Shown here piece by piece: positions 5,696 through 11,132 of a stretch of 11,132 bases of DNA. The stretch lies in contig CAZTJO010000047.1 of the NCBI GenBank assembly GCA_964614095.1, forward strand, positions 1 to 11,132, given 5' to 3'. Under the pieces are notes generated by a model. It was not told where the DNA came from, searched no databases, and was given only the letters and a program-made list of their open reading frames with translations. The DNA is from CAZWKX01 sp964614095. Lineage in GTDB: Bacteria > Actinomycetota > Acidimicrobiia > Spongiisociales > UBA11373. The position numbers were made by a program, and so were the translations under genes. The stretch's first letter is position 1. Every line of letters begins with the position of its first letter.

Positions 5696-5731
5696 GCCGG
5701 TCACCGGATCAGGACTCCTCCAGTGACCGGC
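5696..5731 (+). terminator. Hairpin after the radical SAM gene
   Basis: GCCGGTCAC (5696-5704) and GTGACCGGC (5723-5731) form a perfect 9-bp stem around an 18-base loop, starting 14 bases after the stop codon. There is no U-tract, so it is at best a non-canonical terminator, as is common in actinobacteria. Confidence 0.45.
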
Positions 5732-5950
5732 CTGATGAGTATCTCCGACGCGGTTCCACTCGGGCTTGGGCCAAGATCGGTGTCCATGCCCGAAATGAGG
5801 GTTTCTGCTCGCAGCTGCGTCGGCTCGGCCTTGGATACGGCGAGGTCCCTCGCCGCACACCGAGAGGCTGACGGTGCCGCGCACGGCGGTCTCGGTACTC
5901 CCGCTTGGAGGCTCTCGACACATGCCGCCCGCAACGATTCGACGGCTACC

Positions 5951-5968
5951 GACACCTCCTACGGTGTC
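5951..5968 (+). promoter_or_regulatory. Small hairpin in the DUF364 leader
   Basis: GACACC and GGTGTC pair exactly around the six-base loop TCCTAC, about 100 bases upstream of the DUF364 ATG. It is followed by a GC-rich stretch with further self-complementarity (GGCCGG near 6011 with CCGGGCC near 6035). It may belong to a folded leader; evidence is limited to the complementarity. Confidence 0.3.
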
Positions 5969-6066
5969 TTGGGAAGGACCCGCTGCCGATGGGCACCTGT
6001 CGAGACGAGAGGCCGGGAGATGGCGCCGCAACCGGGCCGACCGCAACACAGTGGGAGAGCGCAAGA

Positions 6067-6828
6067 ATGACGATTCTCGACGACCTGATGGGCACACTCG
6101 ACGGGGACGTCCTCGTCCGCGAGGTACGGGTGGGGCCGTTCTGGACGGTGGTGTGCAGCCGGACGTGTGGATTGTCGTCCACCCTCATGCCGTCCCAGCA
6201 CGTGCACGGATCCCGGTGGGTTGGCGATGCTGGTGGCCTCATCGGCATGCCGGCCGGGGAGGTCGCCGGCCTGGCCCGTTCCGAGAGCCCTCTGGAAGCG
6301 AGCATCGGCATGGCGGCGGTCAATTCGATGGTCGCCTTCGACTCGTCTCGTGGTGTCGACCTGAATGCGGGGCGGTATCTCATCGGGCACGGTCAGGGCC
6401 GCTCGGTGGCGCTTGTCGGCCATTTCCCCTTCGTATCCGATCTGCGTGAGGTTGCCGACCCTCTCTGGGTCATCGAGTTGGACCCGCAGCCGGGTGATCT
6501 CACCTCGGCCCAGGGAGAGGAGCTGATCCCCCGGGCGGACATCGTTGCCATCACCGGGTGCACATTCGTGAACCACACGGTGGATAGGTTGCTGGCTCTC
6601 TGCGCGCCGCAGAGCCTGGTGATGATGCTGGGTCCCACCGCGCCTATGTCCCCGGTGCTCTTCGAACACGGAGTGGACGTGATCAGTGGCTCCCGGGTGA
6701 TCGACGAGCAGCGGACACTTCGCTCCGTGTCGGAGGGGGCGACATTCCCGCAGGTAGATGGGGTCCGTCTGCTGACCATGACCCGCCCGGGTCTGTCTGG
6801 AGACTTTGGGACCCGACCGGTTTCTTGA
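6067..6828 (+). CDS. DUF4213/DUF364 putative heavy-metal chelation protein
   Basis: A 253-residue cytoplasmic protein with the two-domain layout of this family. The N-terminal DUF4213 part (residues ~1-100) includes VRVGPFWTVVCSRTCGLSS and SIGMAAVNSM. The C-terminal DUF364 Rossmann-like part (residues ~110-250) includes VALVGHFPFV, LIPRADIVAITGCTFVNHTVDRLL, MMLGPTAPMSP and GVDVISGSRVID. Structural work named the family for presumed heavy-metal chelation; no reaction is settled. Cys 30 and Cys 34 are possible ligands. The ATG at 6067 has GGGAG nine bases upstream; the frame is open further upstream, but that part shows no conservation. It converges with the ATPase gene at 6846, leaving 17 bases between the stops. 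It likely handles a metal or metal-pterin species in the same pathway as the NifX proteins (inference). Confidence 0.88.
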   Translation: MTILDDLMGTLDGDVLVREVRVGPFWTVVCSRTCGLSSTLMPSQHVHGSRWVGDAGGLIGMPAGEVAGLARSESPLEASIGMAAVNSMVAFDSSRGVDLNAGRYLIGHGQGRSVALVGHFPFVSDLREVADPLWVIELDPQPGDLTSAQGEELIPRADIVAITGCTFVNHTVDRLLALCAPQSLVMMLGPTAPMSPVLFEHGVDVISGSRVIDEQRTLRSVSEGATFPQVDGVRLLTMTRPGLSGDFGTRPVS

Positions 6829-6845
6829 CGCTGCCGGGACCTTCT

Positions 6846-7724
6846 CTATAGGCGTGCCTCGACACGTTCCCATACGTCTCGCAGGGCGAGTGAGACCTCA
6901 GAGCCGGGCAGGTACTCGGTCACGGGTCTTCCATCGACCATCGCTTGGGTCACTCCGGTGTCTAAGGGCAGTTCCCCCATCACATCTATGCCATGGTTTC
7001 TGCAGCGGTCCGCCATTGCCTCCGCTTGTTCGGGATTCACATCCACCTTGTTGATGAGGGCCACTGCCGGGATGTGGAAGTGGTCGAGGGTGGCGACGAT
7101 GCGTTGTAGATCGTGGTCCGCCGAAATGGTTGGTTCGGTCACCAGGAGAGCCAGGTCGGCTCCCACACTGGCCGCAATGGTCGGGCACCCGATACCCGGT
7201 GGCCCGTCGATCAGGATGAGTTCACGTTCCTCCTCCCCGGCGACGAGTCGGCTCTCCTCCCTGATTCGGGTCACCAACTTCCCCGAGTTTTCCTGGCCCG
7301 CGGCGAGGCGGGCGTGCAGCAGGGGCCCAAACCGGGTGTCCGACCGCATCCACCACTGGGCGGGTTGCGGAACCATGGTGATGGCCCCATCGGGGCATTG
7401 ATAGAAGCACGAGGCACATCCCTCACAAGCCATGGTGTCCACTTGGTATTCGACAGTGTCGTGGACGATTGCATCGAACCGGCACACATCGAGACAGATC
7501 CCGCACTGCGTGCATGCGTCGGGGTCGATCGTGGCGATCTGGCCGCCCACAAGATGCCGGCGCTCTCGGAGCACCGGATTCAGGATGAGCTCGAGGTTGG
7601 AGGCATCGACGTCGGCATCAGTCAGGACCAGAGAGGTCCGGGCGGAGCCTAGGTGAGCGAGTGCAGCGGCAACGGTGGTCTTGCCCGTTCCGCCCTTGCC
7701 GCTCAGGAGGACCAGTTGTCTCAT
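6846..7724 (-). CDS. MinD/ParA-like P-loop ATPase with inserted [4Fe-4S] ferredoxin domain (COG1149), second copy
   Basis: A 292-residue ATPase. SGKGGTGKTT (residues 8-17) is the deviant Walker A, with the signature lysine early in the loop; TDADVD (35-40) and LIDGPPGIGCP follow as switch and Walker B regions. Between them sit two ferredoxin-type cluster sites, CTQCGICLDVC (71-81) and CEGCASCFYQCP (100-111), enough for two [4Fe-4S] clusters. The family is related to the Mrp/NBP35 and MinD dimeric ATPases; ATP binding between two subunits is thought to drive cluster or cofactor transfer. The ATG at 7724 overlaps the preceding gene's stop as ATGA; a start 27 bases further upstream is rejected because MRQLVLLSGKGG is the usual beginning. 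Last gene of the - strand operon; it probably pairs with the preceding paralog. Confidence 0.93.
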   Translation of the reverse strand: MRQLVLLSGKGGTGKTTVAAALAHLGSARTSLVLTDADVDASNLELILNPVLRERRHLVGGQIATIDPDACTQCGICLDVCRFDAIVHDTVEYQVDTMACEGCASCFYQCPDGAITMVPQPAQWWMRSDTRFGPLLHARLAAGQENSGKLVTRIREESRLVAGEEERELILIDGPPGIGCPTIAASVGADLALLVTEPTISADHDLQRIVATLDHFHIPAVALINKVDVNPEQAEAMADRCRNHGIDVMGELPLDTGVTQAMVDGRPVTEYLPGSEVSLALRDVWERVEARL

Positions 7725-8608
7725 CGGCCGACCTCGTCTTGGATCCGACACCAGAGTTCGAGGAATCGGGGCCGAAACTCTGGCAGGGCATCGATCAGCG
7801 CGTGCCCCTCTGAGAGCGCTCTGGCGATCCGGCGGTCGAAGGGGATGCGCATCAGGATCGGAATTTTCTCCCGGCTGCAGTACTGGTCGACGCCGGCGTC
7901 TCCGATGCCGTCGCGGTTCACTACCACTCCGACCGGCAGTCCCAGTTCGTCGCGGGCGACCTCGACGGTGAGGCGGAGGTCGTGGAGTCCGAATGGCGTC
8001 GGTTCGGTGACGAGCAAGGCAAAGTCGGCGCCGCGCAGAGTCTCCACCAGGGGACAGGAGGTACCTGGTGGCGCATCCAGGATGACCACCGGGGAATCAG
8101 CGCCGGCCGGGTGGCGCTCCTTGAGACGTTTAATGACCGGCACGGCGAGAGCCTGACCGGTGTCCAGTGTTCCGCGACCGAAGACGAGACCATCCGCCCG
8201 GCCCCACTCCAGGATGCCGATCCGTCGCGTCCCCTCACTAATGGCGTCCTCCGGGCAGTTGAGGGTGCAACTGCCGCAACCGTGGCACAGTTCGGGAAAG
8301 ACCAATACCTCGTCCTCTAGAACGCAGAGGGCGTTCCAGGCGCACACGTCGGCGCACACTCCGCAGTAGGTGCAGGCGGCCGGGTCGACCACCGGGATGG
8401 CGATCGGGACCTCCTCGGCGCCCTCGAGTACGAGATCGAGGAACAGACCGGAGTCGGGTGCCTCGACATCACAGTCGAGCAGGATCGGTGCCTCTACGGG
8501 CGCTGCGACTGTTGCATCTTCGGCTTTGGCCGCTATGGCGAGCACAAGACTGGTCGCCACCGTCGTCTTCCCGGTCCCGCCTTTCCCGCTGGCGACGGCA
8601 ACGATCAT
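7721..8608 (-). CDS. MinD/ParA-like P-loop ATPase with inserted [4Fe-4S] ferredoxin domain (COG1149), first copy
   Basis: A 295-residue paralog of the next gene. SGKGGTGKTT (residues 7-16) is the deviant Walker A; LLDCDVEAPD (43-52) and ILDAPPGTSCP follow. Cysteines 79, 82, 85, 89 and 108, 111, 114, 118 form two [4Fe-4S] sites. Compared with its paralog it has ~15 extra residues after the first helix. The ATG at 8608 is chosen because MIVAVASGKGG is the usual start and it lies 25 bases after the NifX stop. It has no good ribosome-binding site, and the frame is open for 55 more codons to an ATG at 8773. That extension (containing PPEETTEDG and HHDDLCDPGH) would overlap the NifX gene and may be real or may be the frame-shifted NifX tail. 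The two ATPases probably act as a heterodimer or as sequential cluster carriers. Confidence 0.9.
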   Translation of the reverse strand: MIVAVASGKGGTGKTTVATSLVLAIAAKAEDATVAAPVEAPILLDCDVEAPDSGLFLDLVLEGAEEVPIAIPVVDPAACTYCGVCADVCAWNALCVLEDEVLVFPELCHGCGSCTLNCPEDAISEGTRRIGILEWGRADGLVFGRGTLDTGQALAVPVIKRLKERHPAGADSPVVILDAPPGTSCPLVETLRGADFALLVTEPTPFGLHDLRLTVEVARDELGLPVGVVVNRDGIGDAGVDQYCSREKIPILMRIPFDRRIARALSEGHALIDALPEFRPRFLELWCRIQDEVGR

Positions 8609-8633
8609 CCCGAGATGCCCCGGGTCGCAGAGA

Positions 8634-9074
8634 TCATCGTGGTGCGCCGGAGCGCCCCGGCTTGCCCGCGGTGTGTTCGAGCCGTCTTCTGTGGTTTCTT
8701 CCGGAGGCACCAGGGGCATCGTGGCCGCGGCTTCGGGAACACGGTGAGGCGTCGCCCAGGCTCCTCCGGACATGGTCGTTGAGCACCCGGCGGGCCGTGC
8801 CCCGGCGAGCGGTCACCGCCCGGACGCCGAGGGAGGGGAAGGCGGCGATGGCCCGTAGGCCTATGCCGCCGGTCGATATCGCATCGACACCCCGGTCTGC
8901 GGCGAGGTTTGGGTCCCGGCCGGTTTCGTGGGAGGAGGCGTATGGATCGATGATGGTCCAGATGCTTTCGATCGCTGTGCCGTTGAGTCCGGCCAGAACG
9001 AAGAAGGGGCACCTCCCGAGATGTGGGCTGAGAGTGCTTTTCTGGCCGTTATCGTCGAGCGAAGGCATGGCCAT
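8634..9074 (-). CDS. NifX/NifB-type dinitrogenase cofactor-binding-domain protein (COG1433), second copy
   Basis: A 146-residue protein whose first ~110 residues are the Nitro_FeMo-Co fold: MAMPSLDDNG, then LSPHLGRCPFFVLAG with the family cysteine, IIDPYASSH, GVDAISTGGIGLRAI and GTARRVLNDHV. Relatives bind iron-molybdenum-type clusters or other metal clusters and hand them on. The ATG at 9074 shares its A with the TGA of the preceding gene (TGATG), a coupled restart; a TTG at 9077 and an ATG at 9068 are alternatives. After residue ~110 the frame becomes Arg/Ser-rich and unlike the family, while the frame of the downstream ATPase reads as a more natural acidic tail. A frameshift is possible. 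Confidence 0.87.
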   Translation of the reverse strand: MAMPSLDDNGQKSTLSPHLGRCPFFVLAGLNGTAIESIWTIIDPYASSHETGRDPNLAADRGVDAISTGGIGLRAIAAFPSLGVRAVTARRGTARRVLNDHVRRSLGDASPCSRSRGHDAPGASGRNHRRRLEHTAGKPGRSGAPR

Positions 9075-9526
9075 CAATTCGGCCGACTCTCGTCCGGGGG
9101 CGATGGCCCCGGTGCGGCCCGATCGGTGGGTTTGATGCTGGTCCTCTCCACGGAACCTCTGTTGCCCGCTGGTGGGCGACTCCGGCCGGTGGGGGGTGTC
9201 AAGAGGCGGAGCCCATCGCTTCGATAGGCCTCGATCGCCTCGCGGACCGTCCCGTCACTCTTGAGGTAGATGGCGACCCCCGCCGCATCCAAGACCCTCT
9301 GTGCATTGGGGCCGACGTTGCCGGTGACCACGGCTTCGGCACCGTGCTCGACGACCAACTCGGCGGCCCTGATCCCGGCACCACCGGACTCGGCGGCTGC
9401 GGTGTTGATGACCGCCTCGAAGTCGAGGGTCTCGGGGTCGACGAAGACGTACTGCGTGCATCGCCCGAACCGCGGATCTACGGCCGCTTCGAGATCGGCG
9501 CCCTCGGCCGATACCGCTATCGACAT
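9074..9526 (-). CDS. NifX/NifB-type dinitrogenase cofactor-binding-domain protein (COG1433), first copy
   Basis: A 150-residue protein with a full Nitro_FeMo-Co domain over residues 1-~108: MSIAVSAEGADLEAAVDPRFGRCTQYVFVD, GGAGIRAAELV, EAVVTGNVGPNAQRVLDAAGVAIY and GTVREAIEAY are all near consensus. The Cys of GRC is the conserved candidate ligand. Proteins of this fold carry iron-molybdenum cofactor precursors in nitrogen fixers, but stand-alone members occur in many organisms without nitrogenase, and no nif structural gene is seen here. The last ~40 residues are Pro/Arg-rich and outside the family. AGAAGG lies about seven bases before the ATG at 9526. The two NifX paralogs differ clearly in sequence, suggesting distinct roles such as donor and acceptor. 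Confidence 0.92.
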   Translation of the reverse strand: MSIAVSAEGADLEAAVDPRFGRCTQYVFVDPETLDFEAVINTAAAESGGAGIRAAELVVEHGAEAVVTGNVGPNAQRVLDAAGVAIYLKSDGTVREAIEAYRSDGLRLLTPPTGRSRPPAGNRGSVERTSIKPTDRAAPGPSPPDESRPN

Positions 9527-9574
9527 GGTGACGCCTTCTGGCCGGTCGGGATCATTGGGTGAGACGAAATGTCG

Positions 9575-9595
9575 GCCGGGTCTCGGAGACCCGGC
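9575..9595 (-). terminator. Strong GC palindrome between DUF5320 and NifX genes
   Basis: GCCGGGTCTC and GAGACCCGGC form 10-base perfect arms around one central base, foldable as an 8-9 bp stem with a 3-5 base loop. It begins 18 bases after the DUF5320 stop on the - strand and is followed by only a short TTT. It may act as an internal attenuator or partial terminator separating the regulator genes from the NifX/ATPase genes, as an RNA-processing site, or as a binding site. Confidence 0.55.
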
Positions 9596-9613
9596 GTCGG
9601 CACCCGTGTTGAG

Positions 9614-9826
9614 TCAAGACCTCCATCTCCAGGCGAAGCCACGCCCCCAGCGGCCTCGTCTGCCTTGACCGCCTCCGCGGCGCCAGAAGAGGGCAGGGGA
9701 CGAGTCGTCGCCGGAGCTCTCTACTTCGGAATCGTCGGGTTGATTCGGTCGGGGCCGACATCGGCCCAGACCCCATCCGGTTCTGGGGCCGCGTCCACGC
9801 GGGCCCGTTCCGTCGATATCAGGCAT
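9614..9826 (-). CDS. DUF5320-like small Gly/Arg-rich protein
   Basis: A 70-residue protein beginning MPDIDGTGPRGRGPRTGWGLGRC, which matches the characteristic start of DUF5320 proteins (M-P-x-x-D-G-T-G-P-x-G-x-G-P-x-T-G), and ending in Gly/Arg/Trp-rich sequence (WRRGGGQGRRGRWGRG). DUF5320 genes are regularly found beside NifX-family genes; their function is unknown and the chain is probably largely unstructured. AAGGAG sits about ten bases upstream of the ATG at 9826. The start overlaps the DUF134 stop by 8 bases, so the two are coupled. The middle (residues ~28-48) is acidic and less conserved. Confidence 0.75.
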   Translation of the reverse strand: MPDIDGTGPRGRGPRTGWGLGRCRPRPNQPDDSEVESSGDDSSPALFWRRGGGQGRRGRWGRGFAWRWRS

Positions 9827-10280
9827 CTCTCAATTCTCCTTCCAGTTTGTGCGGTGACCCGAGGTTCGACGCGTGATCCCTCCCCGACCCTGTCCTGGGT
9901 GGTCGAGTTTGGCTCGAGTCATCGCATCGGCAGCCGCGACCGCGACGTCGTTGCCCGTCGTGTACCGGGCAGGGCCAGGATTCACTCTGGCGTTGATCGA
10001 CGACGCCGCCGCCCACGGCGAGCACCTTTCCGTTGACGAGGGCGTCGGAGACCACACTCCTGGCGGCAGAGAGGATGCGGGCGAAGGTCGCCCGGGATAC
10101 ACCCATACGTTCTGCAGCCTCTTCCTGGTAGAGGCCCTCGATGTCGGCGAGGCGAAGTGCCTCCAAACCGTCGAGCATCAAGGTGGTCTGAGGGGCCGGT
10201 TTCTGGAGGGGGGGATCGGGATAGAAGGTGATCGTTGGAAGATCCCGACGGATCATTCTCTGGGTGACGGGTCGCGACAT
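9819..10280 (-). CDS. DUF134-family DNA-binding protein
   Basis: A 153-residue protein. Residues 1-91 follow the DUF134 (COG1342) pattern: MSRPVTQRMI, ITFYPDPP, LMLDGLEALRLADIEGLYQEEAAERMGVSRATFARILSAARSVVSDALVNGKVLAVGGG. The helix-turn-helix at about residues 48-72 resembles sigma-70 region 4, so it is expected to bind DNA and regulate the operon it heads. The tail after residue 91 (including CPVHDGQRRRGRGCRCDD) is Cys/Arg-rich and outside the usual domain; another frame over the same bases looks at least as protein-like. The ATG at 10280 is chosen because the domain starts there and a near-consensus promoter ends six bases upstream; 26 codons of open frame further upstream would cross that promoter and are rejected. 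Confidence 0.88.
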   Translation of the reverse strand: MSRPVTQRMIRRDLPTITFYPDPPLQKPAPQTTLMLDGLEALRLADIEGLYQEEAAERMGVSRATFARILSAARSVVSDALVNGKVLAVGGGVVDQRQSESWPCPVHDGQRRRGRGCRCDDSSQTRPPRTGSGRDHASNLGSPHKLEGELRDA

Positions 10281-10315
10281 GATGTGATCATATGCTCTTA
10301 ATTGCGGAGTGGCAA
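10281..10315 (-). promoter_or_regulatory. Sigma-70-type promoter of the DUF134-NifX-ATPase operon, leaderless start
   Basis: On the - strand, TTGCCA (10315-10310) and TATGAT (10292-10287) each match consensus at 5 of 6 positions and are separated by exactly 17 bases. The -10 ends six bases before the DUF134 ATG, so transcription should begin at or within a base of the start codon; no Shine-Dalgarno could exist. Palindromes TGATCA (10285-10290) and CATATG (10289-10294) overlap the -10 and are possible operator sites. Confidence 0.75.
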
Positions 10316-10607
10316 GAGTTAGGTGCAACCGGGGGCAGGTCGGCCACGGTGAGGTCAATAGGTCGGGACGATCAGCGCACGGGTGTCGGGCCGCGGGAGC
10401 CGGTGGGAACTCCGGCGAACACGCCCCGGGAGGGATGGGGGGGAGGTGTGCACGCGTGTCGCGCTCAGGACTGATCGGTAACCAAGGGGACTGGGAGGCC
10501 GGTTGGGATGAGCAGCCGGAGGAGCGGGGCTGGGATGATCCCGATCAACCCGAAGGCTCGCGACGGTTCCTGGGGCGGATGCACGCAGCGTCCGATCGTG
10601 TCCCAGA
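10316..10607. other. Intergenic region upstream of the DUF134 operon
   Basis: This is GC-rich sequence with no recognisable gene. Open frames here have no conserved motif. Apart from AAGAG (10314-10318), which pairs with CTCTT (10295-10299) across the promoter, nothing notable was seen. Confidence 0.4.
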
Positions 10608-11048
10608 GTGCCCGAACCGGGCCGTCGACGCTCGGTTCTATCCGGTGCCGAGGGCTTCTTTGCTCCGACTGTGGCTGAGGTGGCGGCTCTGGCGGTCGAG
10701 CGGATGGGTGAATCTGCGGTGTTTGTGTGGCGCTCGGTCAACTGTGAGGGGTGGCGGGGTCCGTCAGCGGTGTGGACCTCACCTGACGGGCTCACCTGGA
10801 CCCCGGTTCCGCACGACGAGGCGATCTTCGGCGGCGGCGATGCGGCGGTGTGGACTTCCCCTGATGGGGTCACTTGGGCCCGGGTAACCCATGATGAGGC
10901 GGTCTTCGGCGGCGACGGCAACCAGTGGATGGTGTCGGTGGTTGCGGTGGGTCCGGGCCTGGTCGCCGTCGGATGCGACGTGTCGGGTGGTGACATATTG
11001 GATGGTGATTGGGATGCGGCGGTATGGCACTGGGAACCCAGCCAGTAG
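10608..11048 (+). CDS. WTSPDG-repeat protein, probably a fragment
   Basis: A 146-residue frame containing two copies of a repeat that starts AVWTSPDG(L/V)TW and continues HDEA(I/V)FGG, an Asp-box-like turn seen in β-propeller-type repeat proteins and, from memory, in large actinobacterial (Acidimicrobiia) repeat proteins. The first copy is cut short at GGGDA after 26 residues; the second continues through NQWMVSVVAVGPGLVAVGCDVSGG and ends DAAVWHWEPSQ, a natural-looking C-terminus. There is no signal peptide. GTG 10608 is the most upstream start and ATG 10704 an internal one; neither has a good ribosome-binding site. It is more likely the 3' end of a shortened repeat gene than an intact one. 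Confidence 0.5.
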   Translation: MPEPGRRRSVLSGAEGFFAPTVAEVAALAVERMGESAVFVWRSVNCEGWRGPSAVWTSPDGLTWTPVPHDEAIFGGGDAAVWTSPDGVTWARVTHDEAVFGGDGNQWMVSVVAVGPGLVAVGCDVSGGDILDGDWDAAVWHWEPSQ

Positions 11049-11065
11049 AACCGGCCGAGCGAACA

Positions 11066-11086
11066 CAGAATCGCCCAATGATTCTG
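11066..11086 (+). terminator. Hairpin after the WTSPDG-repeat gene
   Basis: CAGAATC (11066-11072) and GATTCTG (11080-11086) form a perfect 7-bp stem with a 7-base loop, 18 bases after the stop. GAGC (11057-11060) and GCTC (11091-11094) could extend it past a bulge. No T-run follows. Confidence 0.4.
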
Positions 11087-11132
11087 CTCCGCTCAAACCT
11101 AATGAGGCAACTCTCCCCTGGGCCAGTGCTAC

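Larger units (their letters stand above)
5683..6066 (+). other. 384-base gap before the DUF364 gene
   Basis: No gene is recognised. It contains the hairpin right after the radical SAM stop and a second hairpin at 5951-5968. A + strand frame from ATG 5735 runs to a TGA at 6068-6070 that overlaps the DUF364 start as ATGA, giving a 111-residue product with no familiar motif. A - strand frame (5955-5701, 84 residues) is equally unsupported. The length and stems would also suit a structured RNA leader, but I could not match it to a known riboswitch. Confidence 0.45.

Noticed and set aside
5937..6066. Possible cobalamin or molybdenum-cofactor riboswitch before DUF364
   Set aside because: Some GGGAAG/CCCGCTG-like pieces are present, but conserved boxes do not line up with any class I can recall, so only an unnamed structured leader is suggested.
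5510..6097. 195-codon - strand frame opposite the radical SAM end and the leader
   Set aside because: Arg/Ser/Pro-rich composition with no motif; partly antisense to a well-supported gene.
5959..6873. 304-codon - strand frame opposite DUF364
   Set aside because: Shadow of the DUF364 gene; His/Arg-rich without domain similarity.
9074..9526. Nitrogenase cofactor (nif) locus
   Set aside because: NifX-domain proteins alone do not indicate nitrogen fixation; no nifH, nifD, nifK, nifE, nifN or nifB is present in the window.
9552..9776. 74-codon - strand frame overlapping DUF5320
   Set aside because: Arg-rich shadow; the 9826-9614 frame carries the recognisable DUF5320 start and a good ribosome-binding site.

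Overview
The window looks like chromosomal DNA of a high-GC actinobacterium, possibly an uncultured Acidimicrobiia-like lineage. This is inferred from the GC-rich codon use, starts without a visible ribosome-binding site, a PadR/2TM/'putative sensor' operon and a WTSPDG-type repeat protein. No rRNA, tRNA, CRISPR array or transposase gene was recognised.

Layout. (1) 1-1771: a three-gene + strand operon: a PadR-family repressor, a small 2TM-domain membrane protein, and a PF13796-type membrane 'sensor' ending in its own winged helix that resembles PadR. Two tandem palindromes lie immediately before the PadR start and probably form its operator. (2) 1831-3438: a compact cassette bracketed by two near-identical 28-bp direct repeats. 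It holds a zinc-ribbon protein (-), a strongly palindromic AT-rich divergent control region, an SPFH/Band 7 membrane protein (+) and an Arc-like ribbon-helix-helix protein (+). (3) 3603-4416: a Thr/Ser-linker lipoprotein (-) and a truncated MFS transporter remnant (-). (4) 4735-10280: a metallocofactor-type module. On the + strand are a COG0731-type radical SAM protein and a DUF4213/DUF364 heavy-metal-chelation protein. On the - strand, converging on them, runs DUF134 regulator > DUF5320 small protein > two NifX-family proteins > two MinD/ParA-like ATPases, each with an inserted double [4Fe-4S] ferredoxin domain. Most joins in this run are overlaps of start and stop. (5) 10608-11048: a short WTSPDG-repeat protein, probably a fragment.

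The most interesting part is region 4. Its families (COG1149, COG1433, COG1342, COG2014, COG0731) recur together, as I recall mainly in anaerobic archaea and Desulfo-type bacteria, and have no settled biochemical function. The reading favoured here is Fe-S or other metal-cofactor carriage: NifX proteins hold the metal cluster, the ATPases move or load it in an ATP-driven way, DUF134 senses and regulates, and the radical SAM and DUF364 proteins act on or sequester the metal product. That is inference from family membership. Regions 1 and 2 each pair a membrane protein with a small DNA-binding protein and an unusually regular operator, so both look like self-contained membrane-linked regulatory units.
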